Shown piece by piece: positions 25,190 through 32,740 of a stretch of DNA of 32,740 nt. Each line of letters begins with the position of its first letter. Position 1 is the stretch's first letter. This stretch comes from Chitinophagaceae bacterium (lineage in GTDB: Bacteria; Bacteroidota; Bacteroidia; Chitinophagales; Chitinophagaceae). A program made the translations under genes and the position numbers. The notes below the pieces were generated by a model. It saw nothing but the letters and a program-made list of their open reading frames with translations. It did not search any database and was not told the origin of the DNA. The stretch covers positions 1 through 32,740 of the forward strand of contig CANGMZ010000028.1 of the NCBI GenBank assembly GCA_947454715.1. The letters run 5' to 3'.

Positions 25190-26517
25190 GTGATTTTTTT
25201 AAGTATTAGAAATACAATGTAAGTAGAAATAAATGTAATCAGAATTTGAAGGTCTCCGCTCATTCCAATAAATGACATAACCAATATATACCCTCCATAT
25301 ATGGCGCCGTATAAATTGTAATTTGAGTCATTGAACATTGTAGAATTCCAAAGTGAAGAAACGAAACCACCGAACAAAAAACAGCCAATAAAAACGCCTA
25401 ACCATCCATAATCCAGATATAACTCGGCGGGGATCGTCATATTTATAGAATTATTTACTACCCCATCATTAACATATCCTGCTCCAATCTCAACGGCAAA
25501 CCACTGCCCCAAAGCAACTTTAGGTTTGTCTGGCCAAAGAAATCTAGGAATAAAGGCATAAAACAAAGGTGCAGACGCTGCCCCTTCATAAAAGCCGTGA
25601 CTTTTAACAAGTTTAACTATACTAGATCCTTGTGCCAATGAAGCTGACCGATCAAGAAACCCTCCTCTGTCTGTTTGTTCATTATAGACATCATCAAACT
25701 GAACCTGTTGCTCATCATCGTCAAATGAAAAATATTCATTTACGATAGCAGTACCAAAGCTTGATCTGGATTGTCCCAATGTTGAGAATACATTGATAAA
25801 CATCGCAATCCATATTAAAAAAGGTATTATTCTATATGTAAAAAGATATTTTATATTTCCAAGCCCGGCAAAATAACCAGCCATAAATACAACCGTTGGC
25901 AATATAATCGCTGCTCTCAAATAGGCATGCAACATAGCCGAAATTGTCTCAATAAAAAACAAAATCAATGCATAGTTTCTGTATGTTTTATTGTTTTCAG
26001 CTGCCCACAAACGAGCGAAGAACAGAATCCCAATACTACCAGCGAGTAAAAATATTTTAGAAATAGAACCTAATGCTGAAACAAGAGATCCTAATGGGGT
26101 TAAAAAAAGTAACGTAATAGAAAATATAAAATAAAATATTTTAGCAACTGCCTTTGCATCAAAATTAAAATTAATTTTTGGCAGGCTTTTTTGGGAAAAC
26201 ACCTGATAACCAATAAAATATACAGAGTTGCCTGCGCACCAAATCAAAGCAGCTTGGGGAATGTCTACATTAGATGCAAATGAATACATGTAATTTGTTC
26301 CTGTATCTATTCTATGTAGCAGTGAAATATTTCCCAAATTTACTAGTACAAGAGCAACAAGATTTACTGTATAGGAGGTAACATAGTCTTTATTTTTTCG
26401 AATTTGGTATGTAAGCGCAAGCGTAGCTTCAATAATAGCTACAACAATCAAATATTCGGTAGGTATTTCACTACCAAATACAAAATAAAAAAATAAAAAA
26501 ACAATATGTATAATCAT
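25171..26517 (-). CDS. O-antigen/exopolysaccharide polymerase (Wzy-like)
   Basis: A 448-residue inner-membrane protein with about twelve hydrophobic segments, typical of O-antigen polymerases that join repeat units on the periplasmic side. A family-like loop is present in the second half: AFIPRFLWPDKPKVALGQWF followed by NDGVVNNSINMTIPAELYLDYGWLGVFIG, a segment shared by bacterial Wzy/O-antigen ligase proteins. The gene is AT-rich compared with the housekeeping genes around it, as is common for polysaccharide loci. It overlaps the following glycosyltransferase by 19 bp. A TATCTTTG -7 box is about 50 bp upstream of the ATG. Which sugar it polymerises cannot be told. A separate membrane-transport role is a less likely alternative. 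Confidence 0.8.
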   Translation of the reverse strand: MIIHIVFLFFYFVFGSEIPTEYLIVVAIIEATLALTYQIRKNKDYVTSYTVNLVALVLVNLGNISLLHRIDTGTNYMYSFASNVDIPQAALIWCAGNSVYFIGYQVFSQKSLPKINFNFDAKAVAKIFYFIFSITLLFLTPLGSLVSALGSISKIFLLAGSIGILFFARLWAAENNKTYRNYALILFFIETISAMLHAYLRAAIILPTVVFMAGYFAGLGNIKYLFTYRIIPFLIWIAMFINVFSTLGQSRSSFGTAIVNEYFSFDDDEQQVQFDDVYNEQTDRGGFLDRSASLAQGSSIVKLVKSHGFYEGAASAPLFYAFIPRFLWPDKPKVALGQWFAVEIGAGYVNDGVVNNSINMTIPAELYLDYGWLGVFIGCFLFGGFVSSLWNSTMFNDSNYNLYGAIYGGYILVMSFIGMSGDLQILITFISTYIVFLILKKITCAYFV

Positions 26518-26567
26518 GTCTGCTTATAATGGTGTTGCTGGCGCAGGCTGCTCACTTGAGTGAAGAG

Positions 26568-26575
26568 CAAAGATA
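26568..26575 (-). promoter_or_regulatory. Candidate -7 box of the polysaccharide pair
   Basis: Reads TATCTTTG on the minus strand, the same 8-mer as at dnaN, about 50 bp upstream of the Wzy-like start. No clear -33 element was found. Confidence 0.35.
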
Positions 26576-26631
26576 TAGTATTAAATAACTGTCTTATAAT
26601 AGTATGGAATATTTCTTGATTAATATGTATT

Positions 26632-27618
26632 TTATTGATTGATGAACTCATTCAATTCAGTTTTGCTTGCATCAAAACTGAAAACATTACCAACTTTAAA
26701 GTAGTTACCACGATCAGTTGTTTTAGGATAAGCAAATTTTGCAAAATCAAGCTTTGACTCTTCATAGCTAAACATTTTACATATAGCAATTACCTGATCT
26801 GTGCTTACACAATTAGCCGCTAAAATACTTTTAGCAGTTGACAGTTTTGTGTCTTCAAAGCTGGCATTTGCAATAGTTTTCTTTGCTTCGCCAAAGCTAT
26901 TCATATCCATTGGGTAAGTGCAACCTGCTTTTGTAGGTGGGGGTGGAGGAGCCGTGTTATATCCGTTGTCTGTAACAGTGCTGCTACTGCTTGTTGTTGT
27001 GGTTGTAGTAACAGTGCTTTGTGATGTACCTACGTTCATGCCACGGTCATTGAGGTTTACGTTCATATTTAAACCACCACCGTTAGTACCATCACCGATA
27101 TTTACGTTCATATTTAAGCCACCACCGTTTACATTAACTGATGCGCCGGTAGGGTTTGTTGTTGTGGTAGTGTAGGTAGTCTGGGTAACAGTGCTTGCTG
27201 CAACCGGAGGTGGAGGAGGTGCTGCCTGTCCATAATGAACAACATACATATCTGCAGGTGGGGCATAATTTACCGGAACAGGCGTTGCGCCGAAATATCT
27301 CAATTTCAATTCGCCATCTTTTGTTCTTTTTATCTTATATGTAACATCTGCAAAATTACTTGTGCCAGGGTCTGTCACAGGAATGCTTTTTGTGATTTCC
27401 GGTTTGCTACCATCTTCAAAAAGAATTTTAGCGGAGTAAAACTGACTTGTAAGACCATCTACACGAACATTAGTTTGTGGCATTGCATTTTGCTTTATGC
27501 CATTTAAAACTAAATAGAAGCGATCTCCATCTTCAGAAAAAATGGTGAGACAGCCTTGCGCAAAAGATAAAACCGGTGATATAGCCACCAATAAACATAA
27601 TAGTAAGTTCTTTTTCAT
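26632..27618 (-). CDS. Exported DUF4476 protein with Gly/Asn repeats
   Basis: A 328-residue exported protein from the ATG at 27618 (MKKNLLLCLLVAISPVLSFAQ signal peptide; an upstream ATG at 27642 adds eight residues). The N-terminal 100 residues look beta-rich. Residues about 110-230 are low-complexity: a proline run, Thr/Val stretches and two near-identical GGGLNMNVN units (encoded by direct repeats at 27056-27084 and 27101-27129), then a Thr/Ser-rich segment. The C-terminal 95 residues (CTYPMDMNSFGEAKKTIAN onward) match the DUF4476 pattern, a helical domain of unknown function in Bacteroidota: AKSILAANCVSTDQVIAICKMFSYEESKLDFAKFAY. The product is probably periplasmic or outer-membrane-associated. 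It stands alone, with no clear operon partner, and no terminator was found downstream. Confidence 0.82.
   Translation of the reverse strand: MKKNLLLCLLVAISPVLSFAQGCLTIFSEDGDRFYLVLNGIKQNAMPQTNVRVDGLTSQFYSAKILFEDGSKPEITKSIPVTDPGTSNFADVTYKIKRTKDGELKLRYFGATPVPVNYAPPADMYVVHYGQAAPPPPPVAASTVTQTTYTTTTTNPTGASVNVNGGGLNMNVNIGDGTNGGGLNMNVNLNDRGMNVGTSQSTVTTTTTTSSSSTVTDNGYNTAPPPPPTKAGCTYPMDMNSFGEAKKTIANASFEDTKLSTAKSILAANCVSTDQVIAICKMFSYEESKLDFAKFAYPKTTDRGNYFKVGNVFSFDASKTELNEFINQ
27056..27129 (-). repeat. Direct repeats in the DUF4476 gene
   Basis: Two 29-nt copies (27056-27084 and 27101-27129) differ at one base and start 45 bp apart. They encode the repeated GGGLNMNVN unit. Copy number may vary between strains by slippage or unequal recombination. 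Confidence 0.7.
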
Positions 27619-27819
27619 AATACAACTGTTTTGTAAGTGCAAGAATAGTAAATATTTTTTTAAGATGATTAATTTCTTGTCATTAAATCAACAAGCGTGC
27701 CATTTTTATAAGTAGAAAATAATTGCCCCGGCTTTGTATTCCGGGTAGGTTTCGGTTTTTAACGTTATGACTCATTAAATACACTACTCTCGTTGTATAT
27801 TGCACGATATTTATTTGTT

Positions 27820-28110
27820 ATGAAAGTCAACAATCCGCTGATTGGTTTTTTTATAGGTCTTGTAGCACCGTTATTAGGAGTTACAGTCATGAAGTTTGCG
27901 TGGTTCAAAAACGAGGAGTTTGGCGACTATTTACACAGACTTGTGCATAGCCACGACATGGCATTTAAAGTAATATCACTCAGTTTGCTGGTAAATCTTA
28001 TTCCTTTTCTCTTTTTCAACAGCAAACGGTACGATAATGCCTCGAGGGGTGTAGTTGTGGCTACAATGCTGTATGCTGTTTTTATTATTCTGGTAAGATA
28101 CGTTTGGTAA
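27820..28110 (+). CDS. Small membrane protein upstream of lpxB
   Basis: A 96-residue protein with three hydrophobic segments (about residues 5-25, 47-65 and 75-94). I prefer the ATG at 27820 (MKVNNPLIGFFIGLVAPLLG); an in-frame TTG at 27793 adds nine residues. The stop codon at 28108-28110 is three bases before the lpxB start, so the two genes are translationally coupled and this protein probably acts near lipid A synthesis at the inner membrane. I do not recognise the family. Short polar loops (FKNEEFGDYLHRLVHSHDM and NSKRYDN) separate the helices. No catalytic motif is visible. Confidence 0.75.
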   Translation: MKVNNPLIGFFIGLVAPLLGVTVMKFAWFKNEEFGDYLHRLVHSHDMAFKVISLSLLVNLIPFLFFNSKRYDNASRGVVVATMLYAVFIILVRYVW

Positions 28111-28113
28111 AAT

Positions 28114-29211
28114 ATGCGCTATTATATAATAGCCGGTGAGGCAAGCGGAGACCTGCATGGTAGTAACCTTATCAAGGCAATACACCATAAAGATGCTCAT
28201 GCAGACATACGCTGTTGGGGAGGCGACCGCATGGAGGCCGCCGGAGCTACGCTTGTTAAACACTACAGAGAACTGGCTTTTATGGGATTTGTAGAAGTGA
28301 TCATGCACTTACCTACTATTCTTAAAAATATAGACACTTGCAAAAAAGATATTCTTAGTTACAAACCTGATGTATTGGTCTTAATTGACTACCCCGGGTT
28401 TAATATGCGCATTGCAGAGTGGGCAAAGAAAGAAGGAATAAAAATCGTTTACTATATCTCTCCGCAAGTGTGGGCATGGAAAGAAAAGCGTGTGATAAAG
28501 CTGAAAAGAGATGTAGATAAAATGCTGGTAATATTGCCATTTGAAGAAGCGTTTTATAAAAAATGGAATTATAAAGCTATCTATGTTGGGCATCCGCTGA
28601 TAGAGGTAGTGACAGATGAGCAGAGTGTACCTGTTTCGCAGCCCCTGTCTCAAAAGCCAATTATTGCATTGCTGCCCGGTAGTCGTAGCCAAGAGATTAA
28701 AGCTAAGCTGCCAGTAATGCTACTTATGGTGGCACACTTTCCTGATTATGAATTTATTATAGCACAAGCCCCATCTCAACCAGAAAGTCTGTATACTGAA
28801 ATAATAGGCAACAGACCTGTAAAAATGGTAAAGGGTAATACTTATAACCTGCTACGCCAAAGTGCGGCTGCATTAGTGACAAGTGGCACAGCAACACTAG
28901 AGACTGCTTTGTTTGGTGTGCCGGAAGTAGTGTGTTATAAAGGAAACCCTATTTCTTTTTGGTTGGCAAAGAAGCTGGTGAATATTAAATACATATCTCT
29001 TGTGAATCTGATTATGGATAAGCCCGTAATCAGAGAGTTGATACAGAACGAGCTAAACGAGCAACAGCTTGTAGCTTCACTCAATGAGATACTACAGGAC
29101 ACGAACTACAAAAAGCAGATGGTCAAGGACTATGCCGAACTTTGGCATAAATTAGGTGATACACACGCATCGACCAAGGCCGCAGAGGAAATTGTTGCTC
29201 TTATTTCCTGA
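28114..29211 (+). CDS. lpxB: Lipid-A-disaccharide synthase
   Basis: Condenses UDP-2,3-diacylglucosamine and lipid X to the lipid A disaccharide at the inner membrane (glycosyltransferase family 19). The 365 residues fit the family. The N-terminal motif is YYIIAGEASGDLHGSNLI, followed by CWGGDRMEAAG, LIDYPGFNMRIA, YYISPQVWAWKEKRV and LLPGSRSQEI, and the sugar-nucleotide region VTSGTATLETALFGVPEVVCYK. No membrane segment is needed; the protein is peripheral. The start at 28114 follows the small membrane protein by three bases. The 3' end overlaps the convergent DUF6728 gene by 11 bp. Other lpx genes are not in the window. Assignment is secure. Confidence 0.97.
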   Translation: MRYYIIAGEASGDLHGSNLIKAIHHKDAHADIRCWGGDRMEAAGATLVKHYRELAFMGFVEVIMHLPTILKNIDTCKKDILSYKPDVLVLIDYPGFNMRIAEWAKKEGIKIVYYISPQVWAWKEKRVIKLKRDVDKMLVILPFEEAFYKKWNYKAIYVGHPLIEVVTDEQSVPVSQPLSQKPIIALLPGSRSQEIKAKLPVMLLMVAHFPDYEFIIAQAPSQPESLYTEIIGNRPVKMVKGNTYNLLRQSAAALVTSGTATLETALFGVPEVVCYKGNPISFWLAKKLVNIKYISLVNLIMDKPVIRELIQNELNEQQLVASLNEILQDTNYKKQMVKDYAELWHKLGDTHASTKAAEEIVALIS

Positions 29212-29371
29212 AAATACGGAATAGCATAACTATAATACCAATGAGAAACATAAATAGTGATATGCGGTTCATGCCGTGCATCATCTTTATATTTATGTTC
29301 TGAGGATCGTTTGCATCTCTTTTGCGTATGTAGAAATAGGTCAACACTTGATTCCAAATTCCCTTTTTCAT
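29201..29371 (-). CDS. DUF6728-like small membrane protein
   Basis: A 56-residue protein from the ATG at 29369-29371, MKKGIWNQVLTYFYIRKRDA, then PQNINIKMMHGMNRISLF and a hydrophobic C-terminal helix MFLIGIIVMLFRIFRK. The conserved pattern of TYFYIRKRDxNxPxN followed by MHGxNxIS and one membrane helix matches what I recall of the Bacteroidota DUF6728 family, of unknown function. The stop codon overlaps the lpxB 3' end by 11 bp in the convergent direction. It is too short for usual cut-offs. No operon partner is evident. Coding status is well supported by the family pattern; function is open. Confidence 0.8.
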   Translation of the reverse strand: MKKGIWNQVLTYFYIRKRDANDPQNINIKMMHGMNRISLFMFLIGIIVMLFRIFRK

Positions 29372-29485
29372 GAATTATTCCTTTTTTATAAAGTTAAGCA
29401 ATGAGCGTGGATAAAATTATTTTAAAGACTTTTTAAGGGTATTGATGCAATCAATATGTTTAAATGTTCCCATGCAACCTTTCCC

Positions 29486-30784
29486 CTAATCATAACTCCT
29501 GCACCATAGTTTTCTAAATTGTTTATCGGCATCATATTGCGCCGCTTGTTTTTGAATGTTGAAATATCTGTTTGGTCTGGGGTCGTTGCCAACACCTGCA
29601 ATGTATGCCCAGTTGCCCCAGTTACTGCAGACATCATAATCTATTAATTGCTGCTCGAAGTATGCTGCACCATATCGCCAATCAAGTTTTAAATCGTTGC
29701 AAAGAAAACTTGCTACGTTCTGTCTGCCTCTATTACTCATAAAGCCAGTGAGTTTCAATTCGAGCATATTAGCATCTACAAAATCAACCCCTGTTTCGCC
29801 ATTTACCCAACTCATCAGCTTCTTATTATTGTGAGTGCCTACTCTATCATACTTGCCGTTTATGCCATTCTTTAAGAAGAACTTTGTTCCGAATTTCATA
29901 AGCATAAGCCGGAAATAATCTCTCCATAATAATTCAAAGACTACCCAATAAGTAGATTCATTGGCTTCGTGCATTTGCTCATATTGTTTGAGCGCTTGGT
30001 AAATATATCTTGGCGACAAACAACCTAAGGCCAACCATGCTGAGAACTTTGTTGAATAATCTGCCCCCAATAATTGGTTGCGGGTTTCTTTGTATGTAGA
30101 TACCTTTTTACTCTCTTCAAAATAATAGTGTACTCTTGCCACTGCACTGCTCTCGCCACCATAAAAATCAATAGCGGCGCGAGTATCCGGTGTTACCGGA
30201 TGAAAACCTAAGTGAGCCAAATCGGGTAGATGGAGGTGGGGTATAGCAGGTGATGAGATTGCGTTCGGCTTAGCATACGGTAATCTTACTTTAGATAACT
30301 GCTCTACTTTTTTTCTAAAATCTGTAAAGACATCGGGGATTTCTTGAATGGAGAAAGGCAGATCAGTAACATCGAATAAAGAACTTGTATCAAATACTTC
30401 CAGCTCACAATTTAATGATGCTACCTTTTCTGTAACTGCTTTTTGTACTTGCAGCTCTTCATCGGCAATCTCTTTTTTAGCGTATATTTTTATGGCATTA
30501 TATTTTACAGCCAGTTTATATAACTCATCAGGGGTGTTTCCCTCCACTGTTATCAGGCCTGAGCCAATCTGTCGCAAATTATTATCTAAATCTTTTAGTG
30601 CCTGCAAAACAAACTGAGTTCGTATTGCACCGGTTTTCTTGAAACCATAAGGGGTTGTGACATAATGCTTATTATCAAAGCAATATATCGGTATAATTTG
30701 ATCATTATCTTCGATAGCTCTAATTAAAGCCTCGTTGTCATGTAACCTCAAATCTGTTGTAAACCAAACAAGTGCTGTCTTCAT
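29486..30784 (-). CDS. DASH-type cryptochrome/photolyase
   Basis: A 432-residue flavoprotein that uses blue light; DASH cryptochromes repair cyclobutane dimers mainly in single-stranded DNA. The N-terminal alpha/beta domain starts TALVWFTTDLRLHDNEAL and contains CFDNKHYVTTPYGFKKTGAIRTQF. The FAD-binding helical domain contains GADYSTKFSAWLALGCLSPR, WVVFELLWRDYFRLM, LTGFMSNRGRQNVASFLCNDL and DWRYGAAYFEQQLIDYDV, then GNWAYIAGVGNDPRPNRYFN. It ends soon after FRKLW, which I recall as normal for Bacteroidota DASH proteins. It follows the FeS-type photolyase by one base (stop 30786, start 30784), so it is the last gene of the light-repair operon. No chromophore-specific feature can be read by eye. 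Confidence 0.93.
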   Translation of the reverse strand: MKTALVWFTTDLRLHDNEALIRAIEDNDQIIPIYCFDNKHYVTTPYGFKKTGAIRTQFVLQALKDLDNNLRQIGSGLITVEGNTPDELYKLAVKYNAIKIYAKKEIADEELQVQKAVTEKVASLNCELEVFDTSSLFDVTDLPFSIQEIPDVFTDFRKKVEQLSKVRLPYAKPNAISSPAIPHLHLPDLAHLGFHPVTPDTRAAIDFYGGESSAVARVHYYFEESKKVSTYKETRNQLLGADYSTKFSAWLALGCLSPRYIYQALKQYEQMHEANESTYWVVFELLWRDYFRLMLMKFGTKFFLKNGINGKYDRVGTHNNKKLMSWVNGETGVDFVDANMLELKLTGFMSNRGRQNVASFLCNDLKLDWRYGAAYFEQQLIDYDVCSNWGNWAYIAGVGNDPRPNRYFNIQKQAAQYDADKQFRKLWCRSYD

Positions 30785-30785
30785 G

Positions 30786-32327
30786 TCACAGTTGATTGAT
30801 ATTTTGTAAATAGATACTTGCTTGTTCCAACAAGTTGGCCTTTTGTTCAGGATCCATTTTTCGCCAAACGTTGTACATCATTTGTATGCGTGGATTGCTG
30901 CCTAGTTTACTTTCATGCTTATCGTAGAAATGCCAATATAGACTATTGAATGGGCAAGCTTTATCTCCAGTTTTTTTAGCTTTATTGTAATAACAAGAAC
31001 TACAATAATTACTCATTTTATCAATGTAGCTGGCAGAGCTAACGTATGGCTTTGTGCCAACTATTCCACCATCGGCAAACTGGCTCATGCCCCGTGTATT
31101 TGTAATTTCAACCCAATCTAAAGCATCAATATAAATGCCTAAGTACCATGCATCAACTTCATCGGGGTTTACACCTGCCAACAGAGCAAAATTTCCTGTT
31201 ATCATTAACCGCTGTATATGATGTGCATAGGCGTGTGTCAGTGATTGCTTTATACTGTGTTTCAGACAATTCATTTTTGTATTGCCTGTCCAATACCATT
31301 GGGGTAAGGGTTCATTATGCTCAAAATAGTTAAGGGATGCATATTCCGGCATCTTGTGCCAATAGATACCGCGCATATACTCTCGCCAGCCAATAATTTG
31401 TCTGACAAAACCTTCTAATTGGTTGTATAGAATTTCTGTATTACGACTTTGCCATTCTGCGATAGCAGCCTCTATTACTTCAGCAGGGGAAATCATTTTT
31501 GTATTTAATGAAAATGACAAGCGTGAATGATATAGCGACCATTCATTGGTAGTCATTGCATCTTGATATGTACCAAATAACGGCAGACATTCCTGCACAA
31601 AAAAGCGCAATAAATTGAGGGACTGTTGTCTGTTAATGGGCCATACAAAATTGTACGCATCAATGGTGCCTATGGTTTTTACAGTAGTCGTGTTTAGTTC
31701 ATCTACAATATCGTGCACATCGTTTTGCAATAAATAGGGCGCAACCGGTTTATGAGTTGCGGGTAGTTTTTTTCGGTTATCGCTGTCGTAGTTCCACTGC
31801 CCTGTTAGTGGGTTGTCTCCATCCATTAATATGTTGTGCTTTTTACGCATATAGCGATAAAAGCTTTCCATTAAAAAGCTTTTCTTGCCCTTAAAGAAGT
31901 TGCCTAATTCATCTCTTTGGCTAAAGAAATGTTCGGTATCGCAAGTTGAATAAGTGATCTTCAGTTTTGCCGTAAAATCTTGCAGCAATTTGTTGAGTCG
32001 GTATTCATCTGGCAGTTGATATTCAAAATGGGTGAATTGATGTTGCTCAATCAGGTTAAGTAAGTTCTTATCAAAACTTTGTTGGTTCTGTGCATCGGTT
32101 AGTTTGATATAAATGACATTATACTTCTGCTCTGTTAGTTCTTGAGCAAAGGCGCGCATAGCAGCAAAGAATCCTACTACTTTTTGAATGTGGTGAGCCG
32201 CATAATCAGTCTCGCTACGCAGCTCCATCAGCAAGTATGTGACATTTGCATTTACATTTTTAAACCAACTGTGTTCCCGATTTAACTGATCGCCAAGAAT
32301 AAGGCGCAGTGTTTTATTTGTTGTCAT
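30786..32327 (-). CDS. phrB: FeS-type (6-4)-like photolyase (DPRP/PhrB family)
   Basis: A 513-residue cryptochrome/photolyase-related protein of the FeS-BCP group, which repairs (6-4) photoproducts. I start it at the ATG at 32327 ([16 protein letters not shown]). A reading frame of 35 more residues to 32432 exists, but it lies within the DUF2256 gene in another frame and is not family-like. The signature [12 protein letters not shown] is present. Four cysteines for a [4Fe-4S] cluster are Cys354 (MNCLKHS), Cys442 and Cys445 (YCSSCYY) and Cys458 (KACPF); the spacing equals that of Agrobacterium PhrB (350, 438, 441, 454), as I recall it. [10 protein letters not shown] and [15 protein letters not shown] are also family-like. 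It is overlapped by the upstream DUF2256 gene by 14 bp and followed one base later by the DASH cryptochrome gene. Confidence 0.93.
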   Translation of the reverse strand: MTTNKTLRLILGDQLNREHSWFKNVNANVTYLLMELRSETDYAAHHIQKVVGFFAAMRAFAQELTEQKYNVIYIKLTDAQNQQSFDKNLLNLIEQHQFTHFEYQLPDEYRLNKLLQDFTAKLKITYSTCDTEHFFSQRDELGNFFKGKKSFLMESFYRYMRKKHNILMDGDNPLTGQWNYDSDNRKKLPATHKPVAPYLLQNDVHDIVDELNTTTVKTIGTIDAYNFVWPINRQQSLNLLRFFVQECLPLFGTYQDAMTTNEWSLYHSRLSFSLNTKMISPAEVIEAAIAEWQSRNTEILYNQLEGFVRQIIGWREYMRGIYWHKMPEYASLNYFEHNEPLPQWYWTGNTKMNCLKHSIKQSLTHAYAHHIQRLMITGNFALLAGVNPDEVDAWYLGIYIDALDWVEITNTRGMSQFADGGIVGTKPYVSSASYIDKMSNYCSSCYYNKAKKTGDKACPFNSLYWHFYDKHESKLGSNPRIQMMYNVWRKMDPEQKANLLEQASIYLQNINQL

Positions 32328-32472
32328 TCGCTGCTTGTTTATTTCCTCTACATCTATCACTACAATAGCGCACGTGTTCCCAATTCTTTTCCCATTTTTT
32401 TCGCCATGTGAATGGTTTATTACATACCACACATTGCTTTTCCGGTAAGTTTTGTTTCTTAACCCCTTTCAT
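32314..32472 (-). CDS. DUF2256 zinc-ribbon protein
   Basis: A 52-residue protein, [20 protein letters not shown], then [20 protein letters not shown] and [12 protein letters not shown]. Four cysteines, Cys14, Cys17, Cys37 and Cys41, arranged CxxC then CxxxC, can bind one zinc ion. This matches the DUF2256 family, which is often next to photolyase genes in bacteria, as I recall. The start ATG is at 32470-32472. Its stop (32314-32316) overlaps the photolyase start by 14 bp in a different frame, so the two are coupled. It is too short for usual cut-offs. A role in assisting the photolyase or in nucleic acid binding is inferred, not known. It is the first gene of the light-repair operon. Confidence 0.88.
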   Translation of the reverse strand: MKGVKKQNLPEKQCVVCNKPFTWRKKWEKNWEHVRYCSDRCRGNKQAANDNK

Positions 32473-32497
32473 TGGTTTACTTTAATAGTGCGTATAA

Positions 32498-32506
32498 GTT
32501 TAATTA
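32498..32506 (+). promoter_or_regulatory. GTTTAATTA motif, copy 1
   Basis: First of three copies of GTTTAATTA; the second starts 21 bp later at 32519. It lies 26 bp upstream of the DUF2256 start and could be an operator half-site. Confidence 0.35.
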
Positions 32507-32510
32507 AGGT

Positions 32511-32554
32511 TTACTTTTGTTTAATTATTTTATGAAATAATTAAACAAAAGTAA
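32511..32554. promoter_or_regulatory. Perfect 20-bp inverted repeat upstream of photolyase operon
   Basis: The arms 32511-32530 and 32535-32554 are perfect complements around a 4-nt centre. Each arm holds GTTTAATTA (32519-32527 and, inverted, 32538-32546) and a TACTTTTG box (32512-32519 plus strand; 32546-32553 minus strand) that matches the Bacteroidota -7 consensus TAnnTTTG on each strand. It lies 38 bp upstream of the DUF2256 start. It could be an operator with overlapping divergent promoters or a transcript hairpin. No -33 element was clear on the minus strand. Confidence 0.55.
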
Positions 32555-32740
32555 GGTAGTTTGATGAGATTAGAGGGGGGTACTAGACTGATTTATCTCT
32601 TGATGAATCTAATCGTATTACACCACAAAGGTATTTTGGCTATTTCAGGCTACCCAAAATTGAGTGTTAAAATACAAAGACATGGTTTTTTATAAATAAT
32701 TGTAAAATCATGATAATCAATTTGTTAGAAAAATAATGAA
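32555..32740. other. Non-coding end of the window
   Basis: An AT-rich stretch with a GA-rich patch near 32571-32580. No open frame longer than a few dozen codons, repeat or RNA gene was seen. It may hold the leader or promoter of a divergent gene outside the window. Confidence 0.4.

Noticed and set aside
27793-27819. TTG start adding nine residues to the protein upstream of lpxB
   Set aside because: ATG at 27820 gives a normal hydrophobic start; the extension is not supported.
29422-29485. Possible frameshift at the C-terminus of the DASH cryptochrome
   Set aside because: The other frames after FRKLW give no further photolyase-like sequence, and phylum relatives end near the same point as I recall.
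32328-32432. N-terminal extension of the photolyase by 35 residues
   Set aside because: This stretch is coding for the DUF2256 protein in another frame; the extension is not family-like.
1-32740. CRISPR arrays, tRNA or rRNA genes, insertion sequences, prophage
   Set aside because: No array of spaced repeats, no cloverleaf or rRNA-like segment, no transposase or integrase frame was seen.

Overview
This is a chromosomal segment of a Bacteroidota bacterium, most likely from the Chitinophagales. The evidence is a secreted protein with a type IX secretion (T9SS) C-terminal sorting domain, a DUF4476 protein, and a DASH cryptochrome and FeS photolyase of the kind common in this phylum. There is a small Bacteroidota-type exosortase. 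Several genes carry Bacteroidota-type TAnnTTTG -7 boxes and no clear Shine-Dalgarno sequences. Housekeeping genes (alaS, dnaN, clpP, dihydroorotase, glyS, lpxB) are spread through the window. I see no phage, transposon, CRISPR, rRNA or tRNA.

Layout. 1-5.3 kb, all minus strand: the 5' part of alaS, an unknown protein with an NTF2-like C-terminus, dnaN, a 54-residue membrane protein and an unknown 193-residue protein. A perfect DnaA box lies just upstream of the dnaN -7 box. 5.3-8.2 kb: a secreted Omp28-like T9SS protein whose CxxC is lost, then clpP. 8.5-11.4 kb: a DinB-like protein, a secreted Asp-box beta-propeller, an exported thioredoxin-fold protein and a 58-residue membrane peptide. 11.4-15.4 kb: a short MutS-like ATPase, an acyltransferase and dihydroorotase. 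15.5-18.2 kb: a Wzi-like outer-membrane barrel converging on a two-gene exosortase unit. 18.4-24.1 kb: a Nudix CoA pyrophosphatase, a CtpA-type S41 protease, an exported protein, an isoaspartyl peptidase and glycyl-tRNA synthetase. 24.1-27.6 kb: an overlapping glycosyltransferase/Wzy polymerase pair and a DUF4476 protein. 27.8-29.4 kb: a small membrane protein coupled to lpxB, with a DUF6728 protein at its 3' end. 29.5-32.5 kb: a compact light-dependent repair operon (DUF2256 zinc ribbon, FeS-type photolyase, DASH cryptochrome) preceded by a 20-bp-arm inverted repeat.

Most transcription units are closed by strong hairpins, many between convergent genes. Cell-surface functions recur: lipid A (lpxB), polysaccharide polymerisation and export (Wzy, glycosyltransferase, acyltransferase, Wzi-like), and protein sorting (T9SS cargo, exosortase). 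The best candidates for something new are the exosortase pair with no visible substrate, the regularly spaced operator-like array upstream of the photolyase operon, and the cysteine-less Omp28 protein. All family assignments come from reading translations by eye; no database search was run.
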